This document shows, piece by piece, positions 49,317-59,200 of a stretch of DNA of 64,000 bases. A model generated the notes under the pieces. That model saw only the letters and a program-made list of their open reading frames with translations. It did no database searches and had not been told where the DNA came from. This stretch comes from Erythrobacter litoralis (GTDB lineage: Bacteria; Pseudomonadota; Alphaproteobacteria; Sphingomonadales; Sphingomonadaceae), in NCBI RefSeq assembly GCF_029760855.1, contig NZ_SOSI01000004.1, positions 297,456 to 361,455 on the forward strand. Reading direction: 5' to 3'. How positions within the stretch are numbered: position 1 is the first letter of the stretch; the number at the start of each line of letters is the position of its first letter. Made by a program: the position numbers and the translations under genes.

Positions 49317-50245
49317 CCGACGAACGCGCCTCCCTCACCCGGTCCGCCGCGCTCGCTTCGATGGGCGTCGCGATCCTGTTGATCGGCCTCAAGAGCTGGG
49401 CATCGTGGCGCACCGGATCGACGGCGATGCTGGGCAGCCTAGCCGACAGCGCGCTTGACCTTGTCGCCAGCGGCGTGACCCTGTTCGGCGTGTGGTTCGC
49501 CTCGCAGCCGGCGGACCGCGAACACCGTTTTGGCCACGGGAAGGCCGAAGCTCTGGCGGCGATAGTTCAAGTCATGCTGATCGCCGTATCAGCTTTCGGC
49601 ATCGCGGCACGGGCCATCTCACAACTGGCGAACGGGACGCAGACCGCGGCGGCGGGCGACGGCATTCTCGTATCGGTCATCGCGATCGTCGCCACCTTCG
49701 CGCTGATCGCATGGCAACGGCACGTCATCCGGCGGACGGGTTCGGTGGCGATCAAGACGGACAGCGTGCATTACCAGTCCGACCTGCTGCTCAATCTCGG
49801 CGTGATCGCGGCGCTGGTACTCGACCAGTATCTCGGTTTCGGACTTGCCGACCCGCTGTTCGGCTTGGCCATCGCCGCGTGGCTCGCCTGGGGCGCATGG
49901 TCGGCGGCGGGGGAGGCGGTGGACCAGTTGCTCGATCGCGAGTGGCCGGACGACAAGCGACAGGCTTTCGTAGAGGCGGCGGCGCTGCATCCCGAGCTTT
50001 CGAACCTGCACGACCTCAGAACCCGGACGAGCGGGGCGCATGATTTCGCGCAATTCCATGTCGATCTACCGGGCGGCATGACGGTCGAGCAAGCGCACGA
50101 TATTATCGACCGGGTCGAAGCGGATTTATGTCGCAAGTTTCCCGGCACGGAACTGCTCATCCATATCGACCCGGAAGGTCATATCGACGAACCCGGAAAT
50201 ATGCTCGTCGAGGAAGATGAATTTTCCCGATTGGAGAAAGACTGA
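49313..50245 (+). CDS. cation diffusion facilitator transporter (FieF-like)
   Basis: 310 residues from GTG 49313, overlapping the pdxH stop. Six helices; metal site residues are in [13 protein letters not shown] and [10 protein letters not shown], with a C-terminal cytoplasmic domain ([30 protein letters not shown]). It probably exports Zn(II) or Fe(II). It shares one base with the PhzF gene (TGATG). Confidence 0.94.
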   Translation: MTDERASLTRSAALASMGVAILLIGLKSWASWRTGSTAMLGSLADSALDLVASGVTLFGVWFASQPADREHRFGHGKAEALAAIVQVMLIAVSAFGIAARAISQLANGTQTAAAGDGILVSVIAIVATFALIAWQRHVIRRTGSVAIKTDSVHYQSDLLLNLGVIAALVLDQYLGFGLADPLFGLAIAAWLAWGAWSAAGEAVDQLLDREWPDDKRQAFVEAAALHPELSNLHDLRTRTSGAHDFAQFHVDLPGGMTVEQAHDIIDRVEADLCRKFPGTELLIHIDPEGHIDEPGNMLVEEDEFSRLEKD

Positions 50246-51054
50246 TGTCCGCTTTGCCGTATTGGCACGTCGATGCCTTTGCCGATGCACCGTTCAAGGG
50301 CAATCAGGCCGCCGTGATCCCGCTGGAAAGCTGGCTCGACGATGCTGTGCTGCAGGCAATCGGCGAGGAGAACAATTTCGCCGAAACCGCCTTTCTCGTT
50401 CCGGACGATAGCGGGGAAGCGGATTACGAATTGCGCTGGTTCACACCGACGAGCGAGGTTCGGATGTGTGGCCACGCGACGCTGGCGAGCGGCCACGTCA
50501 TCCTGAACCGCGATGGCGGCGATCGGGTTACGTTCCGCACACGGCACGCCGGCATTCTCGAAGTCCGCCGTGCCGAAGCCGACTACGAACTCGCCCTGCC
50601 GACCAGCACCGTTGCCGAACGAGACGTACCGGGCTTGCTATCGGCACTGGGCTGCGAAGCGCGGGTGTTCGATACGGTGGAGGGCACGGAGGAAACGACG
50701 ATCGTTCTCCTCGAAAACGAAGCCGCGGTGCGTGCGCTCTCCCCAGATATGCGCGCCTTGGAAAAGATCGACCGCATGGCGATCTGCACTGGGCCCGGCG
50801 ACAGCACGGACGTCGTCAGCCGCGTATTCGTGCCCGCTTGGGGCGTACCGGAGGACAGTGTAACCGGTTCGGCCCATTCCGTCCTCGCGCCGTTCTGGGC
50901 GGAGCGATTAGGACGAGATAGCTTCACCGCGCACCAAGCGAGTGCGCGAGGGGGCGATCTGACCGTAAGGCTTGAGGGTGACCGGGCATGGCTCGGCGGA
51001 CCATGTGTCACCGTGGTCGAGGGGACATTCTACCTGTCCGAGCGAACCGGATAG
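50245..51054 (+). CDS. PhzF family isomerase-like protein
   Basis: 269 residues with the two-lobed PhzF fold. YWHVDAFADAPFKGNQAAVIPLESWLDD, NNFAETAFLV (the family's catalytic Glu) and FTPTSEVRMCGHATLASGH are diagnostic. The substrate is unknown; phenazine genes are absent. The last 25 bases overlap the convergent serine hydrolase gene. Confidence 0.93.
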   Translation: MSALPYWHVDAFADAPFKGNQAAVIPLESWLDDAVLQAIGEENNFAETAFLVPDDSGEADYELRWFTPTSEVRMCGHATLASGHVILNRDGGDRVTFRTRHAGILEVRRAEADYELALPTSTVAERDVPGLLSALGCEARVFDTVEGTEETTIVLLENEAAVRALSPDMRALEKIDRMAICTGPGDSTDVVSRVFVPAWGVPEDSVTGSAHSVLAPFWAERLGRDSFTAHQASARGGDLTVRLEGDRAWLGGPCVTVVEGTFYLSERTG

Positions 51055-52172
51055 AGCTCAACGATATCGGCGAGTTCCTGCAACATCGCCTTGCGCTGCG
51101 CCGCATCGGAGTGGCCAAGCCTTACGATGGTCAGCCCCTGTTCGGGCGAAACCAGGACATATTGTCCCATATGCCCGATCATCGCGAACATCGAATCGGG
51201 TGCGCGATCCGGGAAGAGCGGGTGCTCCGCCTCGCTATCCTCCAACGGCCGGTTGAGCCAGGTCTGCAAACCGTATTGGGGGCTCGCCGGGCTCGGGGTC
51301 GTCATTTGTGCCACCCAGCTGCGCGGCACCAATTGCTCGCCGCGATGGCTGCCCTTGCGCCGCAGCAATTCGCCGAGCTTCGCCCAGTCGCGCGCATCGG
51401 CATGGATCAGGCTGCCGCCGATCAGCGTCCCGCTGCGGTCAAATTCCGGTACGACTGAATCCATCCCGAGCGGATCGAACAGCCGCGCCTTCAGGTAATC
51501 TGCGACGACTTGTCGCCGCGTGTCGGGATCGGCGCTGCGCGTGAGGGTGCGGGCGGCGATATCGGCGAGGATGACGGTGGTGTTCGACGAATATTCGAAC
51601 TGTTCGCCCGGCTCCGCTTCCAGGGGCTGGGCGGTGGCATAATCCGCCATATCGTCGCGCCCGTCGAGGAACAGCATCCGCACCTCTCCGCTCTCGTAAA
51701 GGGGATCGCTTGCCTCGCTATGCTCCAGCCCGCTGCGCATCTGGAGCAGGTGCCGAAGGGTGATATCGGCGCGCGGATCGCCGCTGCGCTGCCAGCGCGG
51801 TTCGGGCGCGGGCATGTCGAGCTGCAACAGACCATCGCCGACCAGCATGCCGATCATCACTGCGGTGAGCGTTTTCGACATCGACCAACCGATGAACCGC
51901 GTGTCCGCATCATAGCCCGCGCCGTAGCGTTCCGCCGCGATCTCGCCATCGTGCATTACAATTAGCGCGCGCGTTTCGCCTACGCCTTCGGCGGTAAACA
52001 CCTCGTCCACCGCGCGGGCGAGCTGGTCCTTCGGGGCGCCTGCATTCCCGGTTACGGCGGCAAGTGCCTCCTCGCTCAGCGGGGGCGGCCCTTCGGCTTC
52101 GGGGGTGCCGCAGGATACAAGACTTGTGGCCGCCAGTATGCTGGCGATAAGGGGGCGGGGCCGCGACATCAT
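51030..52172 (-). CDS. serine hydrolase, class C beta-lactamase-like lipoprotein
   Basis: About 380 residues from ATG 52172. A lipobox SLVSC (Cys21) predicts lipidation. The S-x-x-K nucleophile is in GWSMSKTLTAV, and YSSN supplies the Tyr-x-Asn motif, placing it with penicillin-binding-protein-like esterases rather than proven beta-lactamases. It is divergent from a small membrane protein 34 bp away and converges on the PhzF gene. Confidence 0.9.
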   Translation of the reverse strand: MMSRPRPLIASILAATSLVSCGTPEAEGPPPLSEEALAAVTGNAGAPKDQLARAVDEVFTAEGVGETRALIVMHDGEIAAERYGAGYDADTRFIGWSMSKTLTAVMIGMLVGDGLLQLDMPAPEPRWQRSGDPRADITLRHLLQMRSGLEHSEASDPLYESGEVRMLFLDGRDDMADYATAQPLEAEPGEQFEYSSNTTVILADIAARTLTRSADPDTRRQVVADYLKARLFDPLGMDSVVPEFDRSGTLIGGSLIHADARDWAKLGELLRRKGSHRGEQLVPRSWVAQMTTPSPASPQYGLQTWLNRPLEDSEAEHPLFPDRAPDSMFAMIGHMGQYVLVSPEQGLTIVRLGHSDAAQRKAMLQELADIVELYPVRSDR

Positions 52173-52206
52173 GCGGTCCACTCGCACGAGGAAATCCCGG
52201 TTGGCA

Positions 52207-52545
52207 ATGGCGAAAACCCGCTCAAGCTCGCGCACCGTGTTACCATGGCTCCTGCTCGTGCTGGCGATGGCCGCGGTGCTCGCATGGCTCGAGTGGGGCG
52301 AAGGTCTGCGCCGCACCGGCGCGGCAGGCTCCGCCTATGCCGCCAGGGTCGCCTGTTCGTGCCGCTTTGTGGCGGGACGCAGCCTCGACGATTGCGCGAA
52401 GGACAAGCTCGAAGGCATGGAGCTCATCCGCTTGAGCGAAGACGAGGATGCCAAGAGCGTGACCGCGTCGATTCCGTTCGTGGTCTCGGACACCGCGCGC
52501 TTGCGCGAAGGCTATGGTTGCGTCCTCAAGGAGTGGGAAAGCTAA
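52207..52545 (+). CDS. small membrane-anchored hypothetical protein
   Basis: 112 residues from ATG 52207. A basic N-terminus, a helix (VLPWLLLVLAMAAVLAWLEWG), then a small extracytoplasmic domain with four cysteines (CSC, DDCAKD, GYGCVL). I do not recognise a family. The gene shares a short 34-bp divergent region with the serine hydrolase, so they may be co-regulated. Confidence 0.8.
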   Translation: MAKTRSSSRTVLPWLLLVLAMAAVLAWLEWGEGLRRTGAAGSAYAARVACSCRFVAGRSLDDCAKDKLEGMELIRLSEDEDAKSVTASIPFVVSDTARLREGYGCVLKEWES

Positions 52546-52566
52546 GTTCGCCGGTATCGGAATCGG

Positions 52567-53721
52567 TCAGTTTGCAGGGGCGCGGGTCTGATCGATCCAT
52601 CCGCCGCCGACGACACGTTCGCCCGCATAGATGACGGCGGCCTGACCCGGCGCCACACCGAATTCGGGGCTTTCGAAGACGAGCGAGCAGTCTTGTCCGT
52701 CACCGAGCTGACCGTCCAATGTAACAGGCACCGGCTTCGCTAGGCTGCGTACCTTGGCCGTCAAAGGCACATCCGGCATCGGACCGATACGATTTGTTTC
52801 GGTAAGGCGCGCCTCGCACACGGCGAGCAGACGCTTGGGGCCGACCACGACCTTCGCATCGCCAGCGTCTATGCCGACGACATAGAGTGGTTCGGGCTGC
52901 CCCCCGATCTCCAGACCCCGTCTCTGGCCGACCGTGTAGTGGATCACCCCTTTGTGCTCACCGAGCGTATCGCCCGTTTCGGCATGGACGATCGAGCCGG
53001 GCCGCGCGCCTTCGGGCCGCAGACTGCGGACGATCTTGGCGTAGTCGCCGTCGGGTACGAAACAGATATCCTGACTATCGGGCTTTGCGGCATTGCGCAG
53101 CCCGGCGGCCTCGGCGAGTTTGCGTACTTCGGTCTTCGGCATTCCGCCAAGCGGGAAACGCAGAAAATCGAGCTGCTCCTGCGTGGTGCCGTAGAGGAAA
53201 TAGGACTGGTCGCGCGCCGGATCGCAGGCGCGGTGCAGTTCGGACCCCGCTGGCCCGACGATCCGCCGCACGTAGTGTCCCGTTGCAAGACAGTCCGCGC
53301 CCAATTCGCGCGCCATCGTCAGCAAATCGACGAATTTCGGACCCATGTTGCACTTGATGCAGGGCACCGGCGTGCGCCCGGCGAGATATTCGTCCGCAAA
53401 GCTCTCGACGACGGTTTCGCGGAACGCGCTTTCGTGATCGTGGACGTAGTGCGCAATGCCGAGGCGGTCGGCGACCTGCCGCGCATCCTGGATATCGTCT
53501 CCTGCACAGCAAGCACCCTTGCGCCCGGTCGCCGCACCATAGTCGTAAAGCTGCAGGGTTATGCCGATGACTTCCGCGCCCGTGCGCGCAGCCAGCGCCG
53601 CGACGACCGACGAATCCACCCCGCCCGACATGGCGACCACGATACGGCACTGCGTCGCAGGACGAGGCAAGTCGAAAAGTGCCGCGGCGTCGGCGGCTGC
53701 GAGATCGCGAGTTTCAAGCAT
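52567..53721 (-). CDS. mnmA: tRNA-specific 2-thiouridylase MnmA
   Basis: 384 residues. PP-loop [13 protein letters not shown], catalytic cysteine in TPVPCIKCN, and the second in [13 protein letters not shown], with [10 protein letters not shown], are MnmA. It thiolates wobble U34 in tRNA-Lys, Glu and Gln, using sulfur from a cysteine desulfurase. The preceding 114 bp hold its divergent promoter with the sciP transcript. Confidence 0.97.
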   Translation of the reverse strand: MLETRDLAAADAAALFDLPRPATQCRIVVAMSGGVDSSVVAALAARTGAEVIGITLQLYDYGAATGRKGACCAGDDIQDARQVADRLGIAHYVHDHESAFRETVVESFADEYLAGRTPVPCIKCNMGPKFVDLLTMARELGADCLATGHYVRRIVGPAGSELHRACDPARDQSYFLYGTTQEQLDFLRFPLGGMPKTEVRKLAEAAGLRNAAKPDSQDICFVPDGDYAKIVRSLRPEGARPGSIVHAETGDTLGEHKGVIHYTVGQRRGLEIGGQPEPLYVVGIDAGDAKVVVGPKRLLAVCEARLTETNRIGPMPDVPLTAKVRSLAKPVPVTLDGQLGDGQDCSLVFESPEFGVAPGQAAVIYAGERVVGGGWIDQTRAPAN

Positions 53722-53835
53722 GACGGCTTATTACACGGACGCGGCGCCCCTTGCCAGTGATGTCCCCGAATACGGTGATCCACCAATGCTCAGGTTTCAC
53801 AATCTTTTTACCATGCGCGCCTAAGACTGGCGGCC

Positions 53836-54135
53836 ATGTTCGAGGGAAAGATAAAAAAACAACTCGAATCGGGTCGGCACGGATGCGGGAGCCTGCAATC
53901 GTTTCGCTGGACCGATCTCGTAGCGAAACTATCGGCGACACGCGACCTGCGCGAGGAATGCACGCGCAGCGATAGTGGGCGGTTCGAGAATTTTGCGCAG
54001 TCGCGGCGAAACGAACCGGACGAGAGTCAACGGTCCTTTAACTACCGGGGCCTAAGAAGCGAGGACGGAAACGATTCAGGGACGAGCGACATCGCGAGCA
54101 GGCAGGCATTGCGAGGCGATCGAGAAACACGATGA
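53836..54135 (+). CDS. small hypothetical protein upstream of sciP
   Basis: 99 residues: MFEGKIKKQLESGRHGCGSLQSFRWTDLVAKLSATRDLREE, then a polar, low-complexity tail. I believe similar short proteins occur upstream of sciP in other sphingomonads, but this is from memory. The ATG of sciP overlaps its stop (ATGA at 54132), a strong sign that it is a real, translated gene. Function unknown; no domain recognised. Confidence 0.7.
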   Translation: MFEGKIKKQLESGRHGCGSLQSFRWTDLVAKLSATRDLREECTRSDSGRFENFAQSRRNEPDESQRSFNYRGLRSEDGNDSGTSDIASRQALRGDRETR

Positions 54136-54431
54136 TTGAAAACCAGGACATTCGACCCGCACAGGTTATCGGCCCTCTCGGCGAACCCTTGACGATTGCG
54201 GACCTGCCATCGCCGAAGACGAAGCGCTGGGTCGTGCGCCGCAAGGCGGAAGTGGTAGCCGCGGTGAATGGCGGCTTGCTTACGATCGACGAGGTACTCG
54301 AGCGCTATGGTTTGACGCTTGAGGAATTCGCGTCCTGGCAGCGCGCGGTCGATCGTTCCGGTATGCAAGGGCTGCGCGTCACGCGAATCCAGCATTACCG
54401 CGACCTGTACGAACGCCAGCTCAAATACTGA
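54132..54431 (+). CDS. sciP: CtrA inhibitor SciP (DUF1153)
   Basis: 99 residues. LTIADLPSPKTKRWVVRRKAEVVAAVNGGLLTIDEVLERYGLTLEEFASWQRAVDRSGMQGLRVTRIQHYRDLYE is the SciP helix-turn-helix domain. In Caulobacter it binds CtrA and blocks transcription of CtrA targets in G1. It overlaps the small upstream gene by four bases. Confidence 0.96.
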   Translation: MIENQDIRPAQVIGPLGEPLTIADLPSPKTKRWVVRRKAEVVAAVNGGLLTIDEVLERYGLTLEEFASWQRAVDRSGMQGLRVTRIQHYRDLYERQLKY

Positions 54432-54443
54432 TCCATCCGGAGC

Positions 54444-54464
54444 GGGCTTCAGGGAACCAAGCCC
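54444..54464 (+). terminator. weak hairpin after sciP
   Basis: GGGCTT, nine-base loop, AAGCCC, followed by ACTTTC, 13 bp after the sciP stop. The stem is short and there is no T-run, so this is a weak candidate. Confidence 0.35.
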
Positions 54465-54503
54465 ACTTTCAACCGCTCGACCCTCCACCGGCAGCTTCGC
54501 CGG

Positions 54504-54529
54504 GGAACCGTCCTGTCACTCCGCCCGTT
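54504..54529 (+). promoter_or_regulatory. EcfG (general stress sigma) promoter of the GlsB-family gene
   Basis: GGAAC (54504-54508), 17 bases, CGTT (54526-54529) matches the alphaproteobacterial EcfG consensus. The expected start of transcription is about 35 bp before the ATG at 54571. The downstream product is a stress-type membrane protein, which fits. Confidence 0.72.
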
Positions 54530-54570
54530 GCATGGCGGTAAGGTGGACGGGGGTAACAGGAGGATCCGTA

Positions 54571-54837
54571 ATGGGTTGGATTATCGCAATCATCGTCGGC
54601 GGCGTCGCCGGCTGGCTCGCGAGCATGGTTATGAACCGTGACGCATCGATGGGTATTATCTGGAATATTATCGTCGGCATTATCGGTGCCATTATCGGCA
54701 ACTGGATTGCCGGTGCCCTGTTCAATGTTCAGGGTAGCATTCAAGAGTTCAGCCTGACCGGGTTCATTATCGCGATCGTGGGCGCAATCGTGCTACTCGC
54801 GATCGTCAATCTCGTTCAACGCGGACGCGTGCGGTAA
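54571..54837 (+). CDS. GlsB/YeaQ/YmgE family stress-response membrane protein
   Basis: 88 residues with three Gly-rich helices (MGWIIAIIVGGVAGWLASMVM, IIWNIIVGIIGAIIGNWIAGALF, GFIIAIVGAIVLLAIVNLVQRG), the transglycosylase-associated/GlsB family. A strong AGGAGG Shine-Dalgarno lies nearby. An EcfG-type promoter and a strong terminator make it a single-gene transcript. Confidence 0.95.
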   Translation: MGWIIAIIVGGVAGWLASMVMNRDASMGIIWNIIVGIIGAIIGNWIAGALFNVQGSIQEFSLTGFIIAIVGAIVLLAIVNLVQRGRVR

Positions 54838-54859
54838 CGCAGCAAACCGATACCGTTTG

Positions 54860-54891
54860 AAAGCGGCGTGGAGTGATTCCGCGCCGCTTTT
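54860..54891 (+). terminator. intrinsic terminator of the GlsB-family gene
   Basis: A 9-bp perfect stem (AAAGCGGCG and CGCCGCTTT) with a three-pair inner extension (GGA/TCC) ends in TTTT, 23 bp after the stop. The remaining bases to 54995 show no gene. Confidence 0.85.
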
Positions 54892-54995
54892 GCGTTTGCC
54901 GCGCTGCAACGCGTTGGTCCGATAGTCTCACGCCTCCGTCGAAGCGGGTTTGCCGCTTCGGGCCGAACGGGTATATCGCCATCATACACCCGCAC

Positions 54996-55024
54996 TTGTC
55001 ACTCGTGTAATAACTGAGTAATAC
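54996..55024 (+). promoter_or_regulatory. sigma70-like promoter of the RND efflux genes
   Basis: TTGTCA (54996-55001), a 17-base spacer and TAATAC (55019-55024), followed 28 bp later by the adaptor ATG at 55053. The spacing is ideal and the -10 strong. Confidence 0.7.
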
Positions 55025-55026
55025 AC
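55005..55026. promoter_or_regulatory. operator-like palindrome in the RND promoter
   Basis: GTGTAATA, six bases, TAATACAC: an imperfect palindrome (one mismatch per half) overlapping the spacer and -10 of the RND promoter. It is well placed for a repressor such as a TetR or MarR protein; no such regulator gene is adjacent. Confidence 0.55.
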
Positions 55027-55052
55027 CTGATGCGGTTACAGGGCATGGCGAT

Positions 55053-56264
55053 ATGACTTACGAAACGGGCATCGATACCGACAAGGGCAGGCCGCTCGAC
55101 ATCGCGCTGGGCGACGAGCCGGCGGATGTCGACGAACGTCCGCGCACCAACCGCCGGACGTGGATCGTCGGCGGGATCGTGATCCTCGCCGTGTTCCTGG
55201 CGCTTCTTGCCTATTATCTGTCGAGCCAGGGCGGGGCGGCGGAGACGGAGAATGGTAGTGCCGACCAGGTACCGACCGTGTCGGTCGTGGCGCCGGGTCG
55301 CACCACCGTCGAGGGGGAGATCACCGCCACCGGCACGATCGCGGCGCGGCGGGAATTGCCCGTCGGTGTCGTCGGAGAAGGCGGCCGTGTGGTTTCCGTG
55401 CCCGTCGATGCTGGCGACTGGGTGAGGCAGGGGCAGGTGCTTGCCGTCATCGATCGCTCGGTCCAGAATCAGCAGAGCCAGGCGGCAACCGCACAGATCC
55501 GCGTCGCACAGGCGGATGCCGATCTTGCGCAAGCCAACCTCGATCGCGCGCTGAAGCTGGTGGATCGCGGTTTCATTTCCGATGCCGATGTCGACCGGCT
55601 GACCGCGACGCGCGATGCCGCCGTTGCCCGGGTCCGCGTTGCGCAGGCGCAGGCGGGTGAACTCAACGCCCGCAACGCGCGGCTTAATATTACGGCACCC
55701 GCCGCCGGTCTCGTCCTGTCGCGCGACGTCGAGCCGGGTGCCACCGTCGGCGCGGGATCGGCCCCGCTGTTCACCATCGCGCAGGGCGGCCAGATGGAAC
55801 TTCTGGCGCGGCTCGGCGAGAACGAGCTCGCACGCGTCAGTGCGGGCGCGATGGCGCAGGTAACGCCGGTGGGAACCGACAAGACCTTTACCGGGCAGGT
55901 CTGGCAGATCGCCCCGACAATCGATGCGCAGGATCGGCAGGGGACTGCGCGCATCGCCCTGTCCTACGCGCCGGAATTGCGCCCGGGTGGATTCGCCAAC
56001 GCCGTGCTTCGCAGCGGGACGGTAGTTGCGCCGATCCTGCCAGAAAGTGCTCTCCAATCCGACGATGAGGGCAGCTACGTCTATATCGTCGGGCAGGACA
56101 ATACGGTTGCTCGGCGCCGCGTGACGCTAGGCAATGTTACGCCAGACGGTATCGTCATCGCGGACGGCCTGAACGGGCAGGAGCGGGTGGTGCTGCGCGC
56201 CGGCGGCTTCCTCAATGAAGGCGACACGGTAAAGCCATCGCTCGAGCGCGCTGCCGCCCGATGA
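55053..56264 (+). CDS. RND efflux periplasmic adaptor subunit
   Basis: 403 residues of membrane fusion protein. A cytoplasmic N-terminus (about 35 residues), one helix (WIVGGIVILAVFLALLAYYL), a lipoyl half (PVGVVGEGGRVVSVPVDAGDWVRQGQVLAVID), a helical hairpin and beta-barrel domains. ATG 55053. It overlaps the permease by four bases. No outer-membrane channel gene is next to it. Confidence 0.95.
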   Translation: MTYETGIDTDKGRPLDIALGDEPADVDERPRTNRRTWIVGGIVILAVFLALLAYYLSSQGGAAETENGSADQVPTVSVVAPGRTTVEGEITATGTIAARRELPVGVVGEGGRVVSVPVDAGDWVRQGQVLAVIDRSVQNQQSQAATAQIRVAQADADLAQANLDRALKLVDRGFISDADVDRLTATRDAAVARVRVAQAQAGELNARNARLNITAPAAGLVLSRDVEPGATVGAGSAPLFTIAQGGQMELLARLGENELARVSAGAMAQVTPVGTDKTFTGQVWQIAPTIDAQDRQGTARIALSYAPELRPGGFANAVLRSGTVVAPILPESALQSDDEGSYVYIVGQDNTVARRRVTLGNVTPDGIVIADGLNGQERVVLRAGGFLNEGDTVKPSLERAAAR

Positions 56265-59200
56265 ATTTTCGCAACATCTCCGCATGGTCGATCCGCAATC
56301 CGATCATACCGATCGTTTTGTTCATCGCCTTGCTGCTTGGCGGGCTGATCAGCTTTTCCCGCATGGAAATCCAGAACCAGCCGGATATCGAGTTTCCGGC
56401 TGTCACGGTCCAGATTTCGCAGCCGGGCGCCGCACCGACGGAGATCGAGAACCAGATCACGCAGCAGGTGGAATCCGCCGTGCGGTCGGTCGAGGGCGTC
56501 AAGAACCTCAATTCCACCGCCAGTGAAGGTTCGTCCTACACGACGGTCGAATTCGAAATCGGCACCGATATCGCGCAGGCGGTCAACGAGACCGAGACGG
56601 CCATTGCGCAAATTCGCGGCCAATTGCCGGACGGCATTCTCGAGCCGCGCATCGACCGGCAGCAGACCTCGTCCGAACCCATCGGCTATTTCGCGGTCAG
56701 TGCGCCGGATATGACGCTGGAACAGCTGAGCTGGTTCGTCGACGATACGGTCATCAAGCGCCTGCTTGCTGTCGATGGTATGGCCGATGTCGGGCGGGCC
56801 GGCGGGGTCGACCGCGAGATTCTCGTCATCCTCGATCCGCAGCGCATGCAATCGCTCGGCGTCACCGCCAGTCAGATCAACGCCGCCCTGCGCCAGAGCA
56901 ACGTCAATGCAGCGGGCGGTCAGGCCGAAATCGCCGGATCGCGCCAGTCGGTCCGCGTCTTGGGCAACGCCGATACCGCCTATGATTTGTCCCAGACCCA
57001 GGTCTCGCTGGGCGCCGGGCGGACCATCAAGCTCGCCGCCGTGGCCGATGTCAGCGACAGTTTCGGCGAGATAACCTCCATCAGCAAGATCGGCGGCCGC
57101 CAGGTCGTCACCTTCAGCATCTCACGTTCGCGCGGCGCATCGGACGTCAGCGTATACGATGCGGCGATCGCCGAGATGGACGCCATTGCCGAGGAAAATC
57201 CCGGCATCGAATTCAACCAGCTCTTCACGTCGGTCGATTACACGAAGGCGCAATACGAAAGCTCGATGGCGGCAATGATCGAGGGCGCGATCCTCGCCGT
57301 GGTCGTCGTGTTTTTCTTCCTTCGCGACTGGCGTGCGACCTTCATTTCCGCGCTCGCCATTCCCCTTTCCGCCATTCCGACCTTCTGGGTGATGGATCTT
57401 CTCGGTTTCACGCTGAACCAGCTCTCGCTGCTGGCGCTGGGGCTGGTCGCCGGTGTGCTGGTGGACGATGCCATCGTCGAGATCGAGAACATCGTGAGGC
57501 ACATGCGGATGGGGAAAAGCGCCTATCAGGCATCGATCGATGCGGCCGACGAGATCGGCCTGCCGGTCGTCGCTACGACCTTCTCGATCGTGGCGGTGTT
57601 CTTCCCGGTTGCCCTGATGCCGGGCGTCTCCGGGCAATTCTTTAAGAATTTCGGCCTGACGGTCGTCGCCTCCGTGCTGATGTCGCTTCTGGTCGCGCGA
57701 ATGATCACGCCGATGGTGGCAGCCTATTTCCTCAAGGCGCAAGGCCACGCCTCGCACGGCGAGGGCCCGCTGATGGACAGGTACGAGCGGCTGCTGCGCT
57801 GGACCCTCGATCGCGGCGAAACGGACCGGCGGCGCGGCTTGCTCGACGCGGCGCCCTTCCAATGGACCTTTGCGGTTGGCGGCATTGTCCTGTTTTCGTT
57901 GATCGCCATCGCGTGGATGGGCGGCGTCGGCGGGACGATCGTTGTTTTCAATCGCTTTCTCGGCGGAATGATCGATATCGATACGTGGAAGGCGGGGCTC
58001 GGCTTCCTCCCCGACATCATCGCGCAACTCATCGGCTTCTTGATCGCCTTTTCGATCATGCTCCTCCTCCTCGCTGCCGCCTTCGCAGTAGGGTGGGTGA
58101 CCGCTGCCGCGGTCGCACGACTGCTGGGCGGAGTAAGCATGGCGGGCGGGCGATCGTTCGGGCGCTGGTTCCGTTACCGGCGCGACCGGTTCGGCGCGCG
58201 GCTGCGCGACCATCGCGTCTGGATGCTCGGCATCGGGATCGCGGCCCTTATCCTCACCGGCATGATCGGCGCGGCGCTTCCCGGACAATTCTTCCCCGAC
58301 ACGGACGGCGAATCGAGCCGGGTGCGCATCGAGATGGTGCCGGGCACCACGCTTGCGCAGACAGAGGCGGTATCGGACCGGGTCACGGCTATCGTCAACG
58401 AAGATCCCGACGTGATCGACGTACTCCAGCGGATCGACGAAGGTGCTTCGCGCCTGTTCATCACGCTGAAGGACGATCGGGTGAAGACCCAGCAGGAATT
58501 CGAGCGTCTGCTGACTCCGCGCTTCCAGAGCATTCCCGATGCGCGCGTCACCTTCCAGTCCAACCAGGGCGGCGGCGGAACCGGACGCCCCATATCGGTC
58601 ATGCTGTCAGGCAGCGACTCCGCCGAGCTCAACCAGGCGGCGTCTGTCCTCGTCGAGCAGATGCGCGGCATACCTGGCATCATTGCGCCGCGGATCGAGG
58701 CGGACTTGCAGCGGCCCGAAATCGTCATCACACCCCGCCTCGATCTCGCTGCGCAGCTCGGGGTAACGACGTCGGCGCTCAGCCAGACCATCCGGATCGC
58801 GACATTGGGCGACATCGACCAGAATGCCGCGAAGTTCTCGCTATCCGACCGACAGGTGCCGATCCGGGTCCGCTTGCCGGAAAGTTCGCGCTCGGACATT
58901 TCGACGATCGAGAACCTTCCCGTTCCGACCGCCACCGGCGGTTCGGTCCCTCTGTCGCGCGTCGCCGCTATCAGCTTCGGCTCAGGACCTACGCAAATCC
59001 AGCGCTATAACCAGAACCGCCGGATTTTCGTCGGGGCCGATCTTGCGCCCGATGCGGCCAAAGGCGATGTCGATGCGGCGGTCCAGCGATTGCCGATCAT
59101 GCAGAACCTGCCCACCGGAGTGTCCAACGCGCCGTTCGGGCAGGACGAGTGGCAGGAGGAAATGCTGACCAATTTCCAGACTGCGCTGTTCGCCGGAATG

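Noticed and set aside
50245..51054. Phenazine biosynthesis
   Set aside because: PhzF-fold proteins are widespread, and no other phz gene is present.
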